DNA of 64,000 bases from CAZAFN01 sp964484795 (lineage in GTDB: Bacteria > Pseudomonadota > Alphaproteobacteria > Methylaequorales > Methylaequoraceae), in contig CAZAFN010000001.1 of assembly GCA_964484795.1 (NCBI GenBank), positions 35,805 through 99,804 of the forward strand, written 5' to 3'. Positions 23,140-31,325 of this stretch are shown one piece after another; the stretch's first letter is position 1; every line of letters starts with the position of its first letter. Below the pieces are notes generated by a model, which saw only the letters and a program-made list of their open reading frames with translations, was not told where the DNA came from and searched no databases. Made by a program: the position numbers and the translations under genes.

Positions 23140-24258
23140 ATGTCAAAAAGGGATTATTACGAGATATTAGGCGTTTCAAAAGAAGCTGATGCTGGTTCGA
23201 TAAAAAGTGCATATAGAAAGCTTGCAATGAAGTACCATCCAGACAGGAATGCAGGCGACAAAACTGCAGAGAAAAACTTTAAAGAAATTTCTGAGGCCTA
23301 TGAAATTTTGTCAAATTCAGAAAAAAAACAAGCATATGATACCTACGGCCATGACGCATTTAACCAGACCGGAGGAGGATTTTCTGAAGGTTTTGGTGGA
23401 TTTGGAGGTTTTTCTGATATTTTTGAAGATTTTTTTGGAGATTTTGGTGGAAAAGGCCAGCAAAAAAGGGAACAAAAAGGGCAAGATCTAAAATATGAAA
23501 TTGATGTTGATTTAAGGGAAGCTTACGTAGGCATTAAAAAAGAAATATCCTTTGATACACTAGTTCGTTGTGATTCTTGCCATGGTTCAGGTTCTGAAAA
23601 AGGGAATGGCTTAAAAAATTGCGGAATCTGTGGTGGATCAGGTAGAACAAGGGCATCCCAAGGCTTTTTTACAGTTGAAAGAACATGCTCTGCCTGTGGA
23701 GGAGCAGGCCAAGTAATTACAGATCCTTGCGGGACTTGCAGTGGAGAGGGCAGAACAAGAAAAAACAGAAAACTAGAAGTTAACATTCCTGCAGGAGTTG
23801 AGGATGGAAGCCGTATAAGATTATCAGGAGAAGGAGCAGTTGGCCCTAACGGAGCCACACCCGGTGATCTATACCTCTTCGTGAGTATGGTCGATCATCC
23901 TATTTTTCAGAGAGATTCTGTCAACATTCATTGTAACGTTCCGATTTCAATAGTTGACGCGTCACTTGGAGGCTCGGTCGAAGTGCCTACTGTTTCTGGA
24001 GGAAAGGCCAAAGTTAAGATCCCTGCAGGATCACAAAACGGCGATCAATTTAGATTAAATGGTAAAGGAATGCCATCGTTAAGGTCAACTTCATTTGGGG
24101 ATATGATTATTTCTTTATTAGTTGAAATACCAAAGAATTTATCAGAGAATCAAAAGAGATTACTTAAAGAATTTAATAATGAACTAACACAAAGCAACAA
24201 TCCTGAAAGTTCTGGATTTTTTTCCAAAGTGAAAGATTTTTGGGATGGTTTAACTTAG
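23140..24258 (+). CDS. dnaJ: Chaperone protein DnaJ (Hsp40)
   Basis: A 372-residue type I Hsp40. The J domain (about 1-70) has the HPD motif at 33-35. It is followed by a Gly/Phe-rich linker, a zinc-binding region with four CxxCxGxG-type repeats (CDSCHGSG, CGICGGSG, CSACGGAG, CGTCSGEG) and the C-terminal substrate-binding domains. It stimulates DnaK ATPase and delivers substrates. The start follows the structured spacer described separately. dapB begins 12 bases after the stop. Confidence 0.98.
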   Translation: MSKRDYYEILGVSKEADAGSIKSAYRKLAMKYHPDRNAGDKTAEKNFKEISEAYEILSNSEKKQAYDTYGHDAFNQTGGGFSEGFGGFGGFSDIFEDFFGDFGGKGQQKREQKGQDLKYEIDVDLREAYVGIKKEISFDTLVRCDSCHGSGSEKGNGLKNCGICGGSGRTRASQGFFTVERTCSACGGAGQVITDPCGTCSGEGRTRKNRKLEVNIPAGVEDGSRIRLSGEGAVGPNGATPGDLYLFVSMVDHPIFQRDSVNIHCNVPISIVDASLGGSVEVPTVSGGKAKVKIPAGSQNGDQFRLNGKGMPSLRSTSFGDMIISLLVEIPKNLSENQKRLLKEFNNELTQSNNPESSGFFSKVKDFWDGLT

Positions 24259-24270
24259 TAGCAAATACAA

Positions 24271-25050
24271 ATGAAAAAAGTTAAGATTGGCATTTACGGC
24301 TCTGAAGGTAGAATGGGCAAAGACATTTTACTGCAGGCAAGGAAGCACAAAAACATTCAGATTGTCTATCTTTGCGAACAAAAGAAACATCCTTCAATTG
24401 GCAACACAACGGAAGATATTAGCATTGGAGATAATATGGGAAGACTAATAGCTCTATCTGACGTAATAATAGATTTTACAACTCCAAAAGCTACCTTAGA
24501 GTTAATGAAAAGCATAAGAAAGTCTAGTGAGAATCCATGCCTTGTTACTGGGACAACCGGCTACTCAAACATTGAAGAACCCAAATTTACAAAATTATCC
24601 AAAGGAATGAAAATTTTGAGATCGTTTAATATGAGCATAGGAATTAATTTACTAAAAAGTCTAGTTAAAACTTCTTCTAATAAAATCGGTAGTATATCGG
24701 ACACAGAAATTTCTGAGATTCACCACAACCAAAAGAAAGACATTCCTTCAGGAACGGCCATCACCTTGGCTGAATCAATAAGAGATGGTAACAAAAAATT
24801 TAAAAAATATGCATTTAGAGAAAAAAGTTCACATAATTTGAGGAAAGATGGTGAAATCGGCTTTTCTTCAATTCGTGGCGGAGATGTTATTGGGGAACAC
24901 ACGGTATATTTTTTTTTGAATGGTGAGAGTCTTGAACTTACACATAAGGCTTTTGATAGAAAAGTGTTTTCAGATGGAGCACTTAAAGCCGCTATCTGGA
25001 TTTGTGGAAAAAAACCAGGTTTGTACTCTATAATTGATATGTTAGGCTAG
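24271..25050 (+). CDS. dapB: 4-hydroxy-tetrahydrodipicolinate reductase
   Basis: A 259-residue DapB of the diaminopimelate/lysine pathway. The NAD(P)-binding loop is IYGSEGRMGKD (about 8-18), where the second glycine of GxxGRMG is preserved. The substrate-binding motif EIHHNQKKDIPSGTA contains the catalytic histidine and lysine. VTGTTGYS and the C-terminal ALKAAIWICGKKPGLYSIIDML are also typical. Its position after dnaKJ is a common alphaproteobacterial arrangement. The next gene starts 4 bases after the stop. Confidence 0.96.
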   Translation: MKKVKIGIYGSEGRMGKDILLQARKHKNIQIVYLCEQKKHPSIGNTTEDISIGDNMGRLIALSDVIIDFTTPKATLELMKSIRKSSENPCLVTGTTGYSNIEEPKFTKLSKGMKILRSFNMSIGINLLKSLVKTSSNKIGSISDTEISEIHHNQKKDIPSGTAITLAESIRDGNKKFKKYAFREKSSHNLRKDGEIGFSSIRGGDVIGEHTVYFFLNGESLELTHKAFDRKVFSDGALKAAIWICGKKPGLYSIIDMLG

Positions 25051-25054
25051 AGAA

Positions 25055-25624
25055 ATGATCAAATATTTGGGAAATTTCATAATCCTTCTTTTATTAATTA
25101 GCTCATCAGCTTGTGAGGAGAAAATATCTGGAGAAGAGTTGAACAAATATAAGGTTCTTATGGATAAAAGATTGGGTCATTTAGGGCAAGCTATAATAAT
25201 GCAAGGGAGATTACTGGATGCCTACAATCTTAGCAATGCTAGAGCTGATGAAGATCACTTCAAAGAAGCAGAAGAATTAATAAAAGGACATTTGGAAGAG
25301 TTTGGGAGGCCAGATGAACTCCAGAAAATAAGATCAAAAATTGGTGGTTCTCAAAAATTGTTAAAAATTCACGATTCATTAATTTTAACATCTAGATTAT
25401 TATTACAATCAACTAATATGCTTGAAGATAATGCATGGTTAGGTGGATCAGTCAGTTATGCCGAACGAAACCTAGAAACTGCCAGGGTTAATTTTCAAGA
25501 GGCTGTAAAAGTTGTTTTCAAGATAGATGATCAAAAGAAGATTAAACCGGAAATGGAGCATAAGGAATATGGTGTAGGTGAAAAACCTGAATCGAACGTT
25601 GAAGTATTTGAAAATCAGGACTAG
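25055..25624 (+). CDS. Small predicted lipoprotein of unknown function
   Basis: A 189-residue protein with signal peptide MIKYLGNFIILLLLISSSAC and lipobox cysteine at C20, so probably membrane-anchored in the periplasm. The mature part is mostly helical and charged, with no catalytic motif I can recognise. Heptad-like segments suggest an extended helical bundle (for example SLILTSRLLLQSTNMLEDN), and an acidic tail ends VEVFENQD. It is probably co-transcribed with dapB. The 23-bp repeated element begins 8 bases after its stop codon. Confidence 0.7.
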   Translation: MIKYLGNFIILLLLISSSACEEKISGEELNKYKVLMDKRLGHLGQAIIMQGRLLDAYNLSNARADEDHFKEAEELIKGHLEEFGRPDELQKIRSKIGGSQKLLKIHDSLILTSRLLLQSTNMLEDNAWLGGSVSYAERNLETARVNFQEAVKVVFKIDDQKKIKPEMEHKEYGVGEKPESNVEVFENQD

Positions 25625-25632
25625 CAAACTGA

Positions 25633-25655
25633 TTTAGGTGCATATGCAAGTAAAT
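25633..25655 (+). repeat. 23-bp element, copy 2 (downstream of the small lipoprotein)
   Basis: The same 23 bases as copy 1, now on the plus strand and starting 8 bases after the lipoprotein stop codon. It contains the palindrome TGCATATGCA. Relative to the gene just upstream, the orientation and distance match copy 1. It lies between two convergent genes. Confidence 0.8.
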
Positions 25656-25678
25656 TTGTTGTGACATTTTTTTCAGGT

Positions 25679-26161
25679 TTAAACTCTATTCCTTTGTTTA
25701 TAGTTGTTTAATGCATCTTGCAGCCTGAGCATTAATTTTTTTTTATCATACTCGTTTAAGAAAGATCCAATCATAACAGCCTTTTCCTTTGATCTAACAA
25801 TTAGATTATATTGATTGGTACCTGAGCTCATAATTTCCACCTTCGCCCAGTAAGGCTCAAGACTCCAACTTTGTTTTGTTCCAGAAGGAAAAGATCTAGT
25901 TATTAGAAATTTTTTTTTTAACAACCTTAAATTTTCAAAAACTTCACCTGATTTATAATTCATCCTAAATGCATAATATAAAAGTACGACATCAAGTCCT
26001 AAAAAACCAAATACAGGCCAAGCACCGATGTACCAAAAAAAAACACCAATCGTGAAAAAAATTGTAGCTACCACTAACATTAAGTTTCGAAACCCTTTCC
26101 GTGAAAGGCTTCTATAGGGCAATACGGTAATATCCAGAAAAGTTTCACTCATAAATAACAT
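25679..26161 (-). CDS. DUF2244-domain membrane protein
   Basis: A protein of about 157-160 residues (ATG at 26161 or 26152; neither has a clear ribosome site). It has two adjacent hydrophobic segments near residues 27-65 (LMLVVATIFFTIGVFFWYIG and PVFGFLGLDVVLLYYAF). These are followed by a soluble domain with the tryptophan-containing sequence PYWAKVEIM and RSKEKAVMIGSFL, as in the DUF2244 family. That family is common in alphaproteobacteria, often near respiratory genes, with no established function. Here it stands alone and converges on the lipoprotein gene. Confidence 0.72.
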   Translation of the reverse strand: MLFMSETFLDITVLPYRSLSRKGFRNLMLVVATIFFTIGVFFWYIGAWPVFGFLGLDVVLLYYAFRMNYKSGEVFENLRLLKKKFLITRSFPSGTKQSWSLEPYWAKVEIMSSGTNQYNLIVRSKEKAVMIGSFLNEYDKKKLMLRLQDALNNYKQRNRV

Positions 26162-26258
26162 ATAAAGTTCTTTTTTATTTTTTTAAAGATATAATTTTTT
26201 TTTATTGTTAGACGTGCTAAATAAAAAGCTTGTGCTGTCTATATAAATAGAGGTTTTA

Positions 26259-27227
26259 ATGGCAAAAAAAATTTTAGGGATGGGTAATGCAGTATTGGAC
26301 ATTTTGGCATCGGCTTCGGATGATTACCTAAAAAAAAACAAACTTTTAAAGGGGTCAATGTCTCTTGTTGAACAAAACAAATCAGATGATTTGCTCAAAA
26401 AAATCAAACCAATTAAAAAAGATTCTGGAGGTTCAGTTGCAAACACAATTGTGGGGATTTCTATTCTTGGGCTACCAGGTTCTTTTTGCGGCAAAGTAAA
26501 GAATGATAAATTGGGAAATGATTTTGCTAGAAACATAGAAGAAAACCGGGTCAATTTTTTATGTAATAGAGCTGACACAGGAATGCCTACGGCTAGATGC
26601 TTAGTATTTGTTACTCCCGATGGAGAAAGAACAATGCAAACTTTTCTTGGGGCAAGCACCACCTTAGATGAAGATGACATAAGCGAAGATTTTTTTTATG
26701 AAATAAAATATTTGTTAGTAGAAGGGTATTTGTGGAGTTCTGAATCCGCTAGAGGGGCAATAAAAAAAGCAATTACAATTGCTAAAAAAAGGGGAATAGA
26801 AGTTGTTTTTTCTTTGTCTGATAAGGGCCTGGCAAAAATGTACAAAAAAGATTTCTTAAAATTAATTAGTGAGGACATAGACATACTAATTGGGAATGAA
26901 GAAGAATATGTGGGTATTTTTGATACGAATGATGCAAAGAAAATATTTGATAACATAGGGAGTTTTTTGAAAATTGCAGTAATAACAAGTGGAAAAAAAG
27001 GAGCAACCGTCTTTTCAGAAAATAAAATAGAAAAAGTTAAAGCGCTAAAAATAGCTAAGGTTATAGATACAACGGGTGCAGGGGACATGTTTGCCGCAGG
27101 CTTTCTTTACAAACTTTTAAATGAAGAGCCCGCGAAGCAAGCCGCAATTTTCGGTTGCAAAACAGCTGGAAGAATAATTAGTCAGTACGGAGCAAGACCA
27201 GACAAAAAAACTTTTAAAAATATTTAA
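26259..27227 (+). CDS. PfkB-family carbohydrate/adenosine kinase
   Basis: A 322-residue ribokinase-fold sugar kinase. The N-terminal MGNAVLDIL, the KDSGGSVANTIVGISILG substrate loop, the RCLVFVTPDGERTM segment and the C-terminal DTTGAGDMFAAGFLY with the catalytic aspartate are clear. The pattern resembles the alphaproteobacterial adenosine kinase-like branch, but the substrate cannot be fixed from sequence. A GAGG ribosome site precedes the ATG by about 5 bases. It appears monocistronic and ends opposite the convergent glycosyltransferase gene. Confidence 0.88.
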   Translation: MAKKILGMGNAVLDILASASDDYLKKNKLLKGSMSLVEQNKSDDLLKKIKPIKKDSGGSVANTIVGISILGLPGSFCGKVKNDKLGNDFARNIEENRVNFLCNRADTGMPTARCLVFVTPDGERTMQTFLGASTTLDEDDISEDFFYEIKYLLVEGYLWSSESARGAIKKAITIAKKRGIEVVFSLSDKGLAKMYKKDFLKLISEDIDILIGNEEEYVGIFDTNDAKKIFDNIGSFLKIAVITSGKKGATVFSENKIEKVKALKIAKVIDTTGAGDMFAAGFLYKLLNEEPAKQAAIFGCKTAGRIISQYGARPDKKTFKNI

Positions 27228-27239
27228 AAAAATATGTGT

Positions 27240-27260
27240 TTGCTAATAGCAAGCTCTTTT
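27240..27260. terminator. Weak hairpin between convergent genes
   Basis: TTGCT-AAT-AGCAA (27240-27252) forms a 5-bp stem followed on the plus strand by GCTCTTTT. It lies in the 37-base space between the PfkB kinase and the convergent glycosyltransferase gene. The stem is short, so efficiency is doubtful. Confidence 0.3.
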
Positions 27261-27264
27261 CATT

Positions 27265-29145
27265 TTAAAATTTCAACATAGATATAATTTTGTCATTAAC
27301 TAGTGACACTGGAATGTCATTGATTTTCTTTGATTTGCAATATTCAACTGAAGAAATGCAGACGTTTTTTTTATTTCCAAGAGGTGCAAACTTCTGATAG
27401 TTTGTTGGTCCAAACAAGCTTATGGTTGGTATTTCGGAGGCAGCTAACAAATGACCACACCCAGTATCATTAGTAATTCCTAAACAGCACTTTCCAGCAA
27501 TTTTAATTGTATCCATAGGGTTGCTACTTTTAGCTATATGTATTTTGTGGTTAAAATTTTTTTTTAATTTAGGGTAAAATTTTTTTTCACTAGGTCCTAA
27601 AATAAATACTGGGGTCAATTTACGCTTTATTAGAAAATTTCCAACTTTTATAAAATTCTCCAAAGACCATCTTTTCCAATCAACTGAAGCACCTGGACAT
27701 ATAGCAATTTTTTTAGATTTTTTTTTAAATTTAGACTCACTAAAAATGTTAAGATCTTCATTACTAAATAATAGCGCTAGATTTAAAAGTTGCTTGCTTA
27801 AATTTTTTTCCTTATTTTTGCTAGGAAACAAATCAGAAAACAGAAAATTTGAACTTGCAGAAATAAAGAACTTTGTTTTGATTTTAAGCAAAATAAGGGT
27901 TGTAAGAAGTCTTTTTTGCGTATCGAAAACTATATCAAAATTTGGCAATTTTTTTGGAAAAAAAATTTCAGAAATTTTTGAACCAATCTCAACATTTTCT
28001 ATAACCTCATCTATTAAACCAGAAGCAATTGGTTTTAAGCTTGTCTTGAAAACAGAACTTCCTTTTCCAGCTAACCACGTTATATGTGAATTTGGGAAAA
28101 TCTTTTTTAAACATCTCAGAAAAGGTAGTTTTATAAGTGCATCCCCCAGAAGATCTAATCCAACGTAGATTAAAATTTTTTTTTTCCCAGAGTATTTATG
28201 ACTTATTTTTCTTAAATTAGCCTGTGTTTTCCATGTTTCAAAAACAATTAACCTTATGTGCTCAACGGATTGATCTGTTTTGAACTTACTAGACAAGTAC
28301 TGAAAAAAGTTTTTGCTAAAAAAACTCAAAGTATTTTTTTTTTTTTGCCAAGACCAACATCGTGCAATAATTTTTCTTTTGCATTTTTTTATTAAATTTT
28401 TGTCTAACTTCTGATGTTCTTCAATAAAATTTAATGTGGCTAAAGATTGGTCATATAAGGTTTGACCATTATTATCCATTATTCTGTTTTCCAAAAAGGT
28501 AGGTCCAACACAAATAGTTTTATCACTTTGACCAACTGAGAACTTTTCATTGTTGTTATTTTTTAAATGATGACCAGCAATTCTTAAAGGAATTGAGTAA
28601 TCCTGAACGAAAACTTTCTCATCACAACCCCCCACCGAAATGAGAGATTGTGTTTTTACCATAAGATTACTAGATCCACCCCACCCTCCAAGAATGAACC
28701 GTTCCATCGCATTATCAAGTATTTTTGCTGGGTGATAATCGCTTTTAAACTTAAAATCTTCCAAGTTTTCTGACCACTCCCAATATCCATAAAGAAGGTC
28801 TATTTTTAATTTTTCCATTTCGCTCTTCATATAATTTAGGGAATCCGGAGCGATTAAATCATCACCGTCAACCAACTTAAGATGAGAATATTTTACAAAA
28901 TTCAAAGCATTATTTGTTGCTATGCTAGGACCGGAGTTTTTTTGATCTATTAGCTTTATATCAAAATTTCTATTTTTTATAGATTTCTTTATTTGCTTTA
29001 ATGATGAGTCTGTTGATCCGTCATTTACAATTATTAGTTGGGATGATTGATTCATCTGGATAAAAATTGACTGAAGAGTTTTTGCAATGAATTTCTCTTT
29101 ATTGAAAACCGTTACAATGATCGAAACACCATTTTTAAATTGCAT
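27265..29145 (-). CDS. Fused GT2 and GT9 glycosyltransferase
   Basis: A 626-residue two-domain protein. Residues 1 to ~230 are a family 2 glycosyltransferase (VSIIVTVFNKEKFI, IVNDGSTDSS, LKLVDGDDLIAPDS with the metal-binding acidic motif). After a basic helical linker, residues ~318-626 match family 9 heptosyltransferase-type enzymes: KILIYVGLDLLGDALIKLPFLR, ICPGASVDWKRW, CLGITNDTGCGHLLAASEIPTISLFGPT-like motifs. It probably builds LPS core or a related surface glycan, with two transferases on one chain. It lies 52 bases after phoB on the same strand, so Pho-linked expression is possible but unproven. Confidence 0.85.
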   Translation of the reverse strand: MQFKNGVSIIVTVFNKEKFIAKTLQSIFIQMNQSSQLIIVNDGSTDSSLKQIKKSIKNRNFDIKLIDQKNSGPSIATNNALNFVKYSHLKLVDGDDLIAPDSLNYMKSEMEKLKIDLLYGYWEWSENLEDFKFKSDYHPAKILDNAMERFILGGWGGSSNLMVKTQSLISVGGCDEKVFVQDYSIPLRIAGHHLKNNNNEKFSVGQSDKTICVGPTFLENRIMDNNGQTLYDQSLATLNFIEEHQKLDKNLIKKCKRKIIARCWSWQKKKNTLSFFSKNFFQYLSSKFKTDQSVEHIRLIVFETWKTQANLRKISHKYSGKKKILIYVGLDLLGDALIKLPFLRCLKKIFPNSHITWLAGKGSSVFKTSLKPIASGLIDEVIENVEIGSKISEIFFPKKLPNFDIVFDTQKRLLTTLILLKIKTKFFISASSNFLFSDLFPSKNKEKNLSKQLLNLALLFSNEDLNIFSESKFKKKSKKIAICPGASVDWKRWSLENFIKVGNFLIKRKLTPVFILGPSEKKFYPKLKKNFNHKIHIAKSSNPMDTIKIAGKCCLGITNDTGCGHLLAASEIPTISLFGPTNYQKFAPLGNKKNVCISSVEYCKSKKINDIPVSLVNDKIISMLKF

Positions 29146-29197
29146 ACAATAATAATAAAAGTTTGGATTTTTTGAACAAGCTAATTATTGTTCACAT

Positions 29198-29887
29198 TTA
29201 ATCTGAATCAATTGAATATCCAGCAGCTCTAACAGTTCTAATGAAATTTTTTGATCCAGCGATATTTATTGCCTTTCTAAGCCGTCTTATGTGAGTGTCA
29301 ACGGTTCTAGACTCAACGTAGACCCCGTGGCCCCAAACATAATCCAATAGTTGCTCTCTGCTATAAACTCTCCCAGGATTTTCAATCAAATGTTTTAGCA
29401 GTTTATATTCAGTTGGTCCCAAATGTATTTTTTGATTGCCCCTATAGACTTTATGTTCATTGACATCCATTTTAATGTCTTTGAATTCAATCGTTTCACT
29501 TTCTGACGATGAAGACCTTCTTAGCAAAGCCTTAATTCGTGCAACCAATTCGTTAGGACTGAATGGTTTAGAAATATAGTCGTCTGCCCCAGAATTCAAA
29601 CCTCTTACTCTATCTTCTTCTTCTCCTTTTGCGGTAAGCATTATTATAGGCAGTTGGCTTGTTTCTTTTTTTCTTCTCAAAATCTTACAGACTTCTAATC
29701 CAGATGGAGAAGGAATCATCCAATCTAAAATTGCAAGAGAAGGAACTTCTTCCTTAACGAGCAAAAGAGCATCTTCACCGTTTTTTGCTTCTTGAACATC
29801 AAAACCATTTTTTTCTAAATTGTAGGTAATTAAAGGTAGCAAGGCTATATCATCTTCTACGACTAGTATTTTTTTCTTTGACTCCAT
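29198..29887 (-). CDS. phoB: Phosphate regulon response regulator PhoB
   Basis: A 229-residue OmpR-family regulator. The receiver has the acidic pair at ED11-12, the phospho-acceptor D55 in LAILDWMIPSPSG, and the lysine in YISKPFSPNEL. The winged helix contains LGPTEYKLLKHLIENPGRVYSREQLLDYVWG and the recognition helix around RTVDTHIRRLRKAI. It binds Pho boxes when phosphate is scarce; candidate boxes are seen upstream of pstS and of the porin gene. It is the last gene of pstSCAB-phoU-phoB, with the phoU stop 1 base upstream. Confidence 0.97.
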   Translation of the reverse strand: MESKKKILVVEDDIALLPLITYNLEKNGFDVQEAKNGEDALLLVKEEVPSLAILDWMIPSPSGLEVCKILRRKKETSQLPIIMLTAKGEEEDRVRGLNSGADDYISKPFSPNELVARIKALLRRSSSSESETIEFKDIKMDVNEHKVYRGNQKIHLGPTEYKLLKHLIENPGRVYSREQLLDYVWGHGVYVESRTVDTHIRRLRKAINIAGSKNFIRTVRAAGYSIDSD

Positions 29888-29888
29888 T

Positions 29889-30542
29889 TTAGCGTAGTTT
29901 TCCTTTTAAGTTGTAAATGACTTCCCTAGATATAACTTTGGATAAGTCACCTATTCTTTCCAACTCCTTAGCAATGAAAAGCATCTGAGTACAGAAGCCT
30001 ATTAACTCTCTATCTTCCATCATTAGATGGAGATGTTCTCTGAAGCATGTTTCGTAGACAGAGTTTATGGTTACATCTTGTGTTGGAACAGTTTCCGCAA
30101 TTTTTTCTGACTGTTGCTCATATGAACTAAGAGCCTTGGAAAAGTTTTTTATAACCAACAGGCCAAGTTGATGAATAGAATCAGTGTGATAAGAGTCAGG
30201 AGACTTTTTTACGTATAAAATCCTTGATGCGACGTTTGAGGCATGGTCAGCAATTCTTTCAAGAATGCTCGATATTTTTAGTGCTATTATTATTTTTCTA
30301 AGATCATCTGCCAATGGCTGTCTTTTTGAGAGTGTCTTGGTAGCAAATTTCCTAATTTTTGTTTCTAGTGCGTCTATTTCATCATCGTTACGCTTAATTT
30401 GTTTTGCCTTTGAAATATTTATTACTTTGGTTAAGCCTACGGATTCAAATATTTGTTTTTCAACTTTTAACCCCATTTCTGTCAAACCAGTTTTCAAGTT
30501 ATTTAGGTCTTCGTCATATGTAGTTACAATGTGTTCTTTCAT
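29889..30542 (-). CDS. phoU: Phosphate signalling protein PhoU
   Basis: A 217-residue protein built of two PhoU three-helix repeats. The metal-binding E/DxxxD-type motifs appear as DDEIDALETKI, ILERIADHASNVASR and ELERIGDLSKVISR. PhoU connects the Pst transporter to PhoR and keeps the regulon off when phosphate is plentiful. It sits between pstB and phoB with one-base spacings. Confidence 0.96.
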   Translation of the reverse strand: MKEHIVTTYDEDLNNLKTGLTEMGLKVEKQIFESVGLTKVINISKAKQIKRNDDEIDALETKIRKFATKTLSKRQPLADDLRKIIIALKISSILERIADHASNVASRILYVKKSPDSYHTDSIHQLGLLVIKNFSKALSSYEQQSEKIAETVPTQDVTINSVYETCFREHLHLMMEDRELIGFCTQMLFIAKELERIGDLSKVISREVIYNLKGKLR

Positions 30543-30543
30543 T

Positions 30544-31308
30544 TTATCCTATTTTCCCTGTTATGTAGTCTTCTGTTTTCTTCTGTTTAGGCATCGAAAA
30601 GATTTTTTCAGTCTTTCCAACTTCAACCAGATTTCCCATATGGAAAAAAGCAGTCTGTTGCGATACTCTCGCTGCTTGTTGCATTGAGTGCGTAACAATT
30701 ACAATCGTGTAATTTTTGACCAACTCATCAATTAACTCTTCTATAACTGCCGTTGCTATGGGGTCAAGTGCAGAACAGGGCTCATCCATTAATATTATTT
30801 CTGGACTTACGGCAATTGCTCTTGCAATGCATAGCCGTTGTTGTTGCCCTCCAGAAAGAGAAGTGCCTGGCTCATTGATTCGATCTTTAATTTCATCGTA
30901 TAAACCCGCCTTCTTGAGACTCTTAATTACCAACCCCTCTAGTTCATCGTCACTATTTGTTAGACCATGAATTTTTGGACCATAAGCAACATTTTCAAAA
31001 ATTGACTTGGGAAACGGGTTTGGCTTTTGAAAGACCATCCCAATTTTAGCCCGAAGTAAAACAGGATCAACATCCTTTGAATAAATATCTTCTTTATCAA
31101 TAATTATTTTGCCCTCAACCCTGCACGTTTCTATTGTATCATTCATTCGATTTAGGCACCTTATAAAGGTTGACTTTCCACAACCACTTGGACCAATCAA
31201 CGATGTAACTTTTTTAGCTGGAATTTCTAAATTAATATTGTCCAATGCTTTTTTTTCTTCATAGAAAACATTTAATTTCTTTGTTGTTATTTTTGCTTTT
31301 TCAGTCAT
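30544..31308 (-). CDS. pstB: Phosphate ABC transporter ATP-binding protein PstB
   Basis: A 254-residue ABC ATPase. Walker A is GPSGCGKST (39-47), the PstB-typical FIRCLNRMND follows, the signature is LSGGQQQRLCIARAIA, and Walker B is IILMDEPCSALDP. It energises phosphate import through PstA/PstC. It is 17 bases downstream of pstA and 1 base before phoU. Confidence 0.98.
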   Translation of the reverse strand: MTEKAKITTKKLNVFYEEKKALDNINLEIPAKKVTSLIGPSGCGKSTFIRCLNRMNDTIETCRVEGKIIIDKEDIYSKDVDPVLLRAKIGMVFQKPNPFPKSIFENVAYGPKIHGLTNSDDELEGLVIKSLKKAGLYDEIKDRINEPGTSLSGGQQQRLCIARAIAVSPEIILMDEPCSALDPIATAVIEELIDELVKNYTIVIVTHSMQQAARVSQQTAFFHMGNLVEVGKTEKIFSMPKQKKTEDYITGKIG

Positions 31309-31325
31309 TGTGAACTTAACTTATT

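Noticed and set aside
29160..29195. GAACAA/TTGTTC hairpin downstream of phoB considered as a terminator
   Set aside because: In the phoB direction the stem is followed by an A run, not U residues, so it does not fit an intrinsic terminator.
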